Source: AP-15 sp963747735 (GTDB lineage Bacteria; Pseudomonadota; Alphaproteobacteria; ATCC43930; CGMCC-115725). Taken from it: a DNA stretch of 64,000 bases. The translations under genes and the position numbers were made by a program. Shown here piece after piece: positions 60,358-64,000 of the stretch. The notes beneath the pieces are model-generated. The model saw nothing but the letters and a program-made list of their open reading frames with translations. It was not told the DNA's origin and searched no databases. The stretch lies in assembly GCA_963747735.1 (NCBI GenBank), contig CAVVGE010000005.1, forward strand, positions 62,001 through 126,000, written 5' to 3'. Within the stretch, counting starts at the first letter, position 1; each line of letters begins with the position of its first letter.

Positions 60358-62841
60358 TTAGAACCTCGTGCCAAAGCTGATGCGGAAGAACTGAGTCTGG
60401 TCAAAGGTCTGCTTTTTGATCGGCAACGCGAGATCGAGCCGGATCGGGCCGACCGGCGATTTCCATGACACCCCGATCCCGGCACTGACCCGGATCGCAT
60501 TCGAATCGAGAACGACGGGCTGCTGACCTCCGGTGGTCACCAGCTGCTCGGGCGTCAGCACGATATTGGTCGGCTCGAGCTTCCACAGCGAGCCGAAATC
60601 CGTAAAGACACGTCCGCTCAGCCCCAATTCCTTCGGCAGGCCGAGCGGCACACCCAATGTCACCGAGCCGACGTAGTAATTCTGACCGCCGAGCGCATCG
60701 TCGGTGACCGAATTGCGCGGACCGATGCCGGCTGTCTGAAATCCGCGCAGATTGTCACCGCCAACAAAAAATCGATCTTGCAGCAGCACGTCTTGACCAT
60801 TCCAGCCCAAAACCGAGCCGGCCTCACCGGTGAGCGACAGCACCCAGTCGGGCGCAATCGAATAGTAATAGCCAAAATTCACCTTGGTACGGACGTAGTC
60901 GACGCCAAACCCCACACCGGCAAAGTCAGTGCCGATAGAACCATAAAATCCGCCGGTCGGCTCGAGCCGATTGTCGCGGCGATCGTACAGCAAGACTTGC
61001 CCAATCTCAGAAGTAACGTGCTGCCCCGCTTGCAGAGCGATAAACAGCGACGCGTCGGTCTGGATGTCGGTGATGTTGTCGGACCGTGCCGTGTATTTGA
61101 GGGTCTGGCGCAGGTTGTCGGTGATCTGATAGCCGGTGCGCAACGCTCCGCCATAGGAGAATTGCTGGAACGGCGGGACCACCCCGGAAAAGAACGAAGC
61201 GGTCGGGCTGGTCTTGATTTCAAAAATATCAAAACCAGCCGCGATGTTTCGGTCCAGAAAATAGGGCTCGGTAAAGCTCAGGTCGACTTGCTGCGACCGG
61301 AACGAGACCACGGTTCCGATGCGCAAATCCTGGCCACGCCCGAGAAAATTACGCTCCCGGATGTTGATGTCCGCGAGCGGGCCATCGCTTGTCGAAAAGC
61401 CGAGCCCCAACGACAGTTCGCCGGTGGACTGCTCCTCGACCTCGACCGTCACCACCGTCTTGTCGGGTGCCGAGCCTGGCGCGTTGGTCACCTCGACCTT
61501 TTTGAAAAAGCCCAAATTCTTGATGCGCTCTTTGGACCGCTCCATCTTGGTGGAGTTGAAGGCGTCGCCCTCGACCAGCTGGAACTCGCGGCGGATCACC
61601 TTGTCGAGGGTGCGCACATTGCCGACGATGTCGATGCGCTCGACATAGACCCGCGGTCCCTCCTGCACGTCGAAGGTAATATCAACGGTGTGGCCCTTCC
61701 GGTTTCGCCTGATCTCCGGCTTGACCTCGACAAAGGCATAGCCGCGGTTGCCGAGCGTGTTGGTCAGGACCGTGATCGATTTTTCGACCTGCTCGGCATT
61801 GTACCAATCGCCGGAATGAACGGTCAGCAGCGGCAGCACCGATGCCGCCGGCAGGTCCTTGAGCTTGATGTTGACGTCGATCTTGCCGAACCGGTAGCGC
61901 TGCCCCTCGTCGAGGCTGAAGGTGACGATAAAGCCGTCGGCCGAGGGCGTCAGCTCTGCCACCGCCGACACCACTCGAAAGTCGGCATAGCCCTCGGTCA
62001 GATAAAATTTACGCAACAGCTCGCGGTCATAGGTTAGACGGTCGGGATCATAGGTATCGCTGGTCGACAAAAACCGATACCAACGGCTTTCCTTGGTGTC
62101 GATGACACCGCGCAGCTTGCCCTCGCTAAATTCGTGGTTGCCGACAAAATTGACGCTGCGGACGCCGGTGAAAGGGCCCTCGTTGATTTCGAAGACGAGA
62201 TCGACCCGGTTTTCCGAAAGCTGGATGACTTTCGGCTCGACAGTGGCGCCAAACCGGCCGTGGCGCCGGTAGAGATCGAGAATGCGCTTGACGTCGTTCT
62301 GGACGCGGGTGCGGGTATAGACGACGCGCGGGCGCAGCTGGATTTCGGCGTTCAGATCCTTGTCGTTGAGCTTGCTGTTACCCTCGAACGCGATGCGATT
62401 GATAATCGGGTTCTCGACCACCTTGACGACCAGCGTGTTGCCGACCCGGCTGAGCTTGACATCGGCAAAGAGGCCGGTAGCGAACAGCGATTTCAGCGAA
62501 TTGTCGACCTGCTGCGCATCCCATGGGTCGCCGGTCTGGATCAAGAGATAGGAGCGGACCGTCTCGGGCTCTATGCGCTGGGTCCCCTCGACGCGTATGT
62601 CGGTGACGACACCCTCGGCCGGGCGGGGCGCGGCGGTGCCGGGCTTCGCCGCCGATCCGGGCTTCGCCGCCGATCCTGAATTCGCCGCCGATCCGGAACT
62701 CGCTGTTGCGCTGTCCGGCCGTGCCAAAGCCGGTGGCTGGGTTGCGGCGGACGCGGTCGTGCGCTGCGCCGGCGCGGCCGCAGCGGCGGCAGTGATGCCG
62801 GCGACCGCCCACAGGACGGAACTCCAACTGATGCGACGCAA
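60358..62841 (-). CDS. bamA: Outer membrane protein assembly factor BamA
   Basis: This is the central Omp85 beta-barrel of the BAM complex. The 827-residue protein has a signal sequence, an unusual low-complexity linker, then five POTRA domains starting VVTDIRVEGTQRIEPETVRS, and a barrel with the RGF-type motif in FFVGGDNLRGFQTAGIGPRN and VRI/GVSWKSPVGPIRLDLALP. It ends FFRISFGTRF, with the terminal Phe required for insertion. The start is TTG 62841 with GGGGG upstream. Bases 62641-62694 hold three 18-base repeats encoding G-S-A-A-x-x units in the linker before POTRA 1. Confidence 0.95.
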   Translation of the reverse strand: MRRISWSSVLWAVAGITAAAAAAPAQRTTASAATQPPALARPDSATASSGSAANSGSAAKPGSAAKPGTAAPRPAEGVVTDIRVEGTQRIEPETVRSYLLIQTGDPWDAQQVDNSLKSLFATGLFADVKLSRVGNTLVVKVVENPIINRIAFEGNSKLNDKDLNAEIQLRPRVVYTRTRVQNDVKRILDLYRRHGRFGATVEPKVIQLSENRVDLVFEINEGPFTGVRSVNFVGNHEFSEGKLRGVIDTKESRWYRFLSTSDTYDPDRLTYDRELLRKFYLTEGYADFRVVSAVAELTPSADGFIVTFSLDEGQRYRFGKIDVNIKLKDLPAASVLPLLTVHSGDWYNAEQVEKSITVLTNTLGNRGYAFVEVKPEIRRNRKGHTVDITFDVQEGPRVYVERIDIVGNVRTLDKVIRREFQLVEGDAFNSTKMERSKERIKNLGFFKKVEVTNAPGSAPDKTVVTVEVEEQSTGELSLGLGFSTSDGPLADINIRERNFLGRGQDLRIGTVVSFRSQQVDLSFTEPYFLDRNIAAGFDIFEIKTSPTASFFSGVVPPFQQFSYGGALRTGYQITDNLRQTLKYTARSDNITDIQTDASLFIALQAGQHVTSEIGQVLLYDRRDNRLEPTGGFYGSIGTDFAGVGFGVDYVRTKVNFGYYYSIAPDWVLSLTGEAGSVLGWNGQDVLLQDRFFVGGDNLRGFQTAGIGPRNSVTDDALGGQNYYVGSVTLGVPLGLPKELGLSGRVFTDFGSLWKLEPTNIVLTPEQLVTTGGQQPVVLDSNAIRVSAGIGVSWKSPVGPIRLDLALPIKKQTFDQTQFFRISFGTRF

Positions 62842-62889
62842 ACTGCCCCCACCCCGGCTCGAACTTCGCCCCCCGAACCGGCGATCGCG

Positions 62890-64000
62890 TCAGGTCACGA
62901 GGCCTTTCAGCCAACTCCAGACCCCGAGATGGACGAGATCGTTTCTGGTGGCAAAGACCATCAAGGTGAGCACCAACGCGAGCCCGATGCGAAAGCCGTA
63001 TTCCTGGGCACGCGGACCCAGCGGCTTCCCGCGAAGCGCTTCGGCGGCATAGAACAGCAGGTGCCCGCCGTCAAGGACTGGAACGGGAAACAGGTTGATC
63101 AACCCCAGATTGATCGAAAGCACCGCCATGAACCACAGCACCGCAACCACGCCGCCCTCGGCCACGTCACCCGACATTTGCGCGATACGCAACGGTCCGC
63201 CGAGCTCGTCGGTGCTGCGCATGCCGATGACGATCTGCCACATCGCCTTGAGGGTTGCGACCGACAGGCTCCAGGTCTCGTTAGCCGCCTGCACGACAGC
63301 GGTTGCCGGGTCGCGCTTGACATAATCCATGCCGCGGTGGGCGATGCCAAGGAGGCCGATTTCGTAGCGATTGCCAAATCGGTCGGTGAGCTCGCTACGC
63401 TTCGGCGTCACATGCAACGTCAGATCGCCGCCGCCGCGCCGAACCACAATCGTCATCGGCGTCGCTGGATTGAGGCGGACGATTTGCTGAACGTCCTCAA
63501 AGCGCTGGACCGTTTTGCCGTCGATCTGCGCGATTACATCGCCCGGCCGCATGCCGGCCTGCTCGGCAGCGCTTCCCGATTGCACCTGGCCGATCTCGGG
63601 CGGCGTGAAAGGCTGCCCGTAGGTGGCGAACAAAATCGCCAAGACGGCAACGGCAAAAACAAAATTCGCCGCCGGGCCGGCGGCGACGATCGCCGCCCGC
63701 TGGCCGAGCCGTTTGCCATGGAACGAGACGGCGCGCTCGGCCGGTGCGAGATCGGCGAAACCGACCGCCGGCAAGCCCGAGGCCGGGTCGCCGTCGCCAA
63801 ACATCTTGACGTAGCCGCCGAGCGGGATAGCGCTGAATTTCCAGCGCGTTCCAGCGCGGTCGCGGCGTCCGAACAGCTCGGGACCAAAGCCGATCGAAAA
63901 CACATCGACCCGCACCCTGTTCCAGCGCGCGACGATGTAGTGGCCGAACTCATGCACAAAAACCAGCACGGTCAGGATGATCAAAAACCATCCGCCATAT
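62890..64000 (-). CDS. rseP: Site-2 intramembrane protease RseP (5' end outside window)
   Basis: This inner-membrane zinc metalloprotease degrades anti-sigma factors in envelope stress signalling. The visible part opens YGGWFLIILTVLVFVHEFGH with the HExxH active site, then IPLGGYVKMFGDGDPASG and a periplasmic PDZ domain (AAEQAGMRPGDVIAQIDGKT). It also shows the second metal motif LINLFPVPVLDGGHLLFYAA and a final membrane helix. The frame remains open to the window edge, so the true start lies beyond 64000; the TTG at 63984 is not the start. It is followed by bamA at 48 bases, the usual order. Confidence 0.94.
   Translation of the reverse strand, partial: YGGWFLIILTVLVFVHEFGHYIVARWNRVRVDVFSIGFGPELFGRRDRAGTRWKFSAIPLGGYVKMFGDGDPASGLPAVGFADLAPAERAVSFHGKRLGQRAAIVAAGPAANFVFAVAVLAILFATYGQPFTPPEIGQVQSGSAAEQAGMRPGDVIAQIDGKTVQRFEDVQQIVRLNPATPMTIVVRRGGGDLTLHVTPKRSELTDRFGNRYEIGLLGIAHRGMDYVKRDPATAVVQAANETWSLSVATLKAMWQIVIGMRSTDELGGPLRIAQMSGDVAEGGVVAVLWFMAVLSINLGLINLFPVPVLDGGHLLFYAAEALRGKPLGPRAQEYGFRIGLALVLTLMVFATRNDLVHLGVWSWLKGLVT

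Noticed and set aside
60778..62037. A 419-codon plus-strand open frame inside bamA
   Set aside because: It is antisense to a well-conserved bamA and shows no domain or ribosome site.

Overview
The window is GC-rich DNA from an alphaproteobacterium, most likely of the Rhodospirillales or a close order. The basis is gene order rather than any marker sequence: nuoN-birA-coaX-rnj-mce-DUF1467, xseB-ispA-dxs-tlyA, dac-tmk-holB-metG-tatD-MBL hydrolase, and rseP-bamA-ompH-lpxD-fabZ-lpxA-lpxI-lpxB are all arrangements typical of that class. PEP-CTERM proteins and a CtrA-family output domain fit the same group.

Layout. 1-4.8 kb: end of the nuo operon and housekeeping genes, mostly joined by 1-4 base start/stop overlaps. 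4.8-8.6 kb: a RiPP cassette of the Grr (triceptide) type, with two Trp/Asn/Gly-rich precursors, the radical SAM/SPASM enzyme GrrM, an unknown secreted protein, a soluble lytic transglycosylase and an unknown 88-residue protein. 8.6-12.9 kb: a long Lhr helicase on the minus strand. 12.8-18.1 kb: an accessory stretch bounded by a functional tRNA-Glu(CTC) gene and by two degenerate copies of that tRNA's 3' end, each fused to an lhr 5' end; it holds a chimeric secreted protein, a receiver-less CtrA-like protein, an AraC regulator and a frameshifted NHL-repeat/glycoside-hydrolase gene. 18.1-25.3 kb: yajQ, a sugar epimerase/glycosyltransferase pair, cysHDN sulfate assimilation and an HDAC-like deacylase. 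25.4-29.3 kb: xseB and isoprenoid synthesis (ispA, dxs), then tlyA. 29.2-41.7 kb, mainly minus strand: a frameshifted TauD-type dioxygenase, a MazG-GNAT fusion, a GNAT, a PCMT-like methyltransferase on the plus strand, a frameshifted PEP-CTERM protein, then the MBL/tatD/metG/holB/tmk/dac/rlpA/mltB block. 42-46.5 kb: an unassigned oxidative cluster with a LigB-type dioxygenase, two diiron-like ferritin-fold proteins each followed by a small 2[4Fe-4S] ferredoxin, and an amidohydrolase. 46.6-54.9 kb: a second PEP-CTERM protein, a badly frameshifted gltX, an intact gltA and a broken Eco57I-like DNA methyltransferase. 54.8-64 kb: gloA and the lipid A/outer-membrane biogenesis cluster, leaving the window inside rseP.

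The most unusual items are the extended Grr operon, the nested tRNA-Glu/lhr repeats, the two diiron-ferredoxin modules, and matching sigma-54 promoter motifs in front of both PEP-CTERM genes. At least five genes carry frameshifts; gltX has so many in an otherwise well-conserved reading that assembly error must be excluded before calling it decay. No integrase, transposase or CRISPR array was found. All functional calls come from reading motifs and gene order; no database search was run.
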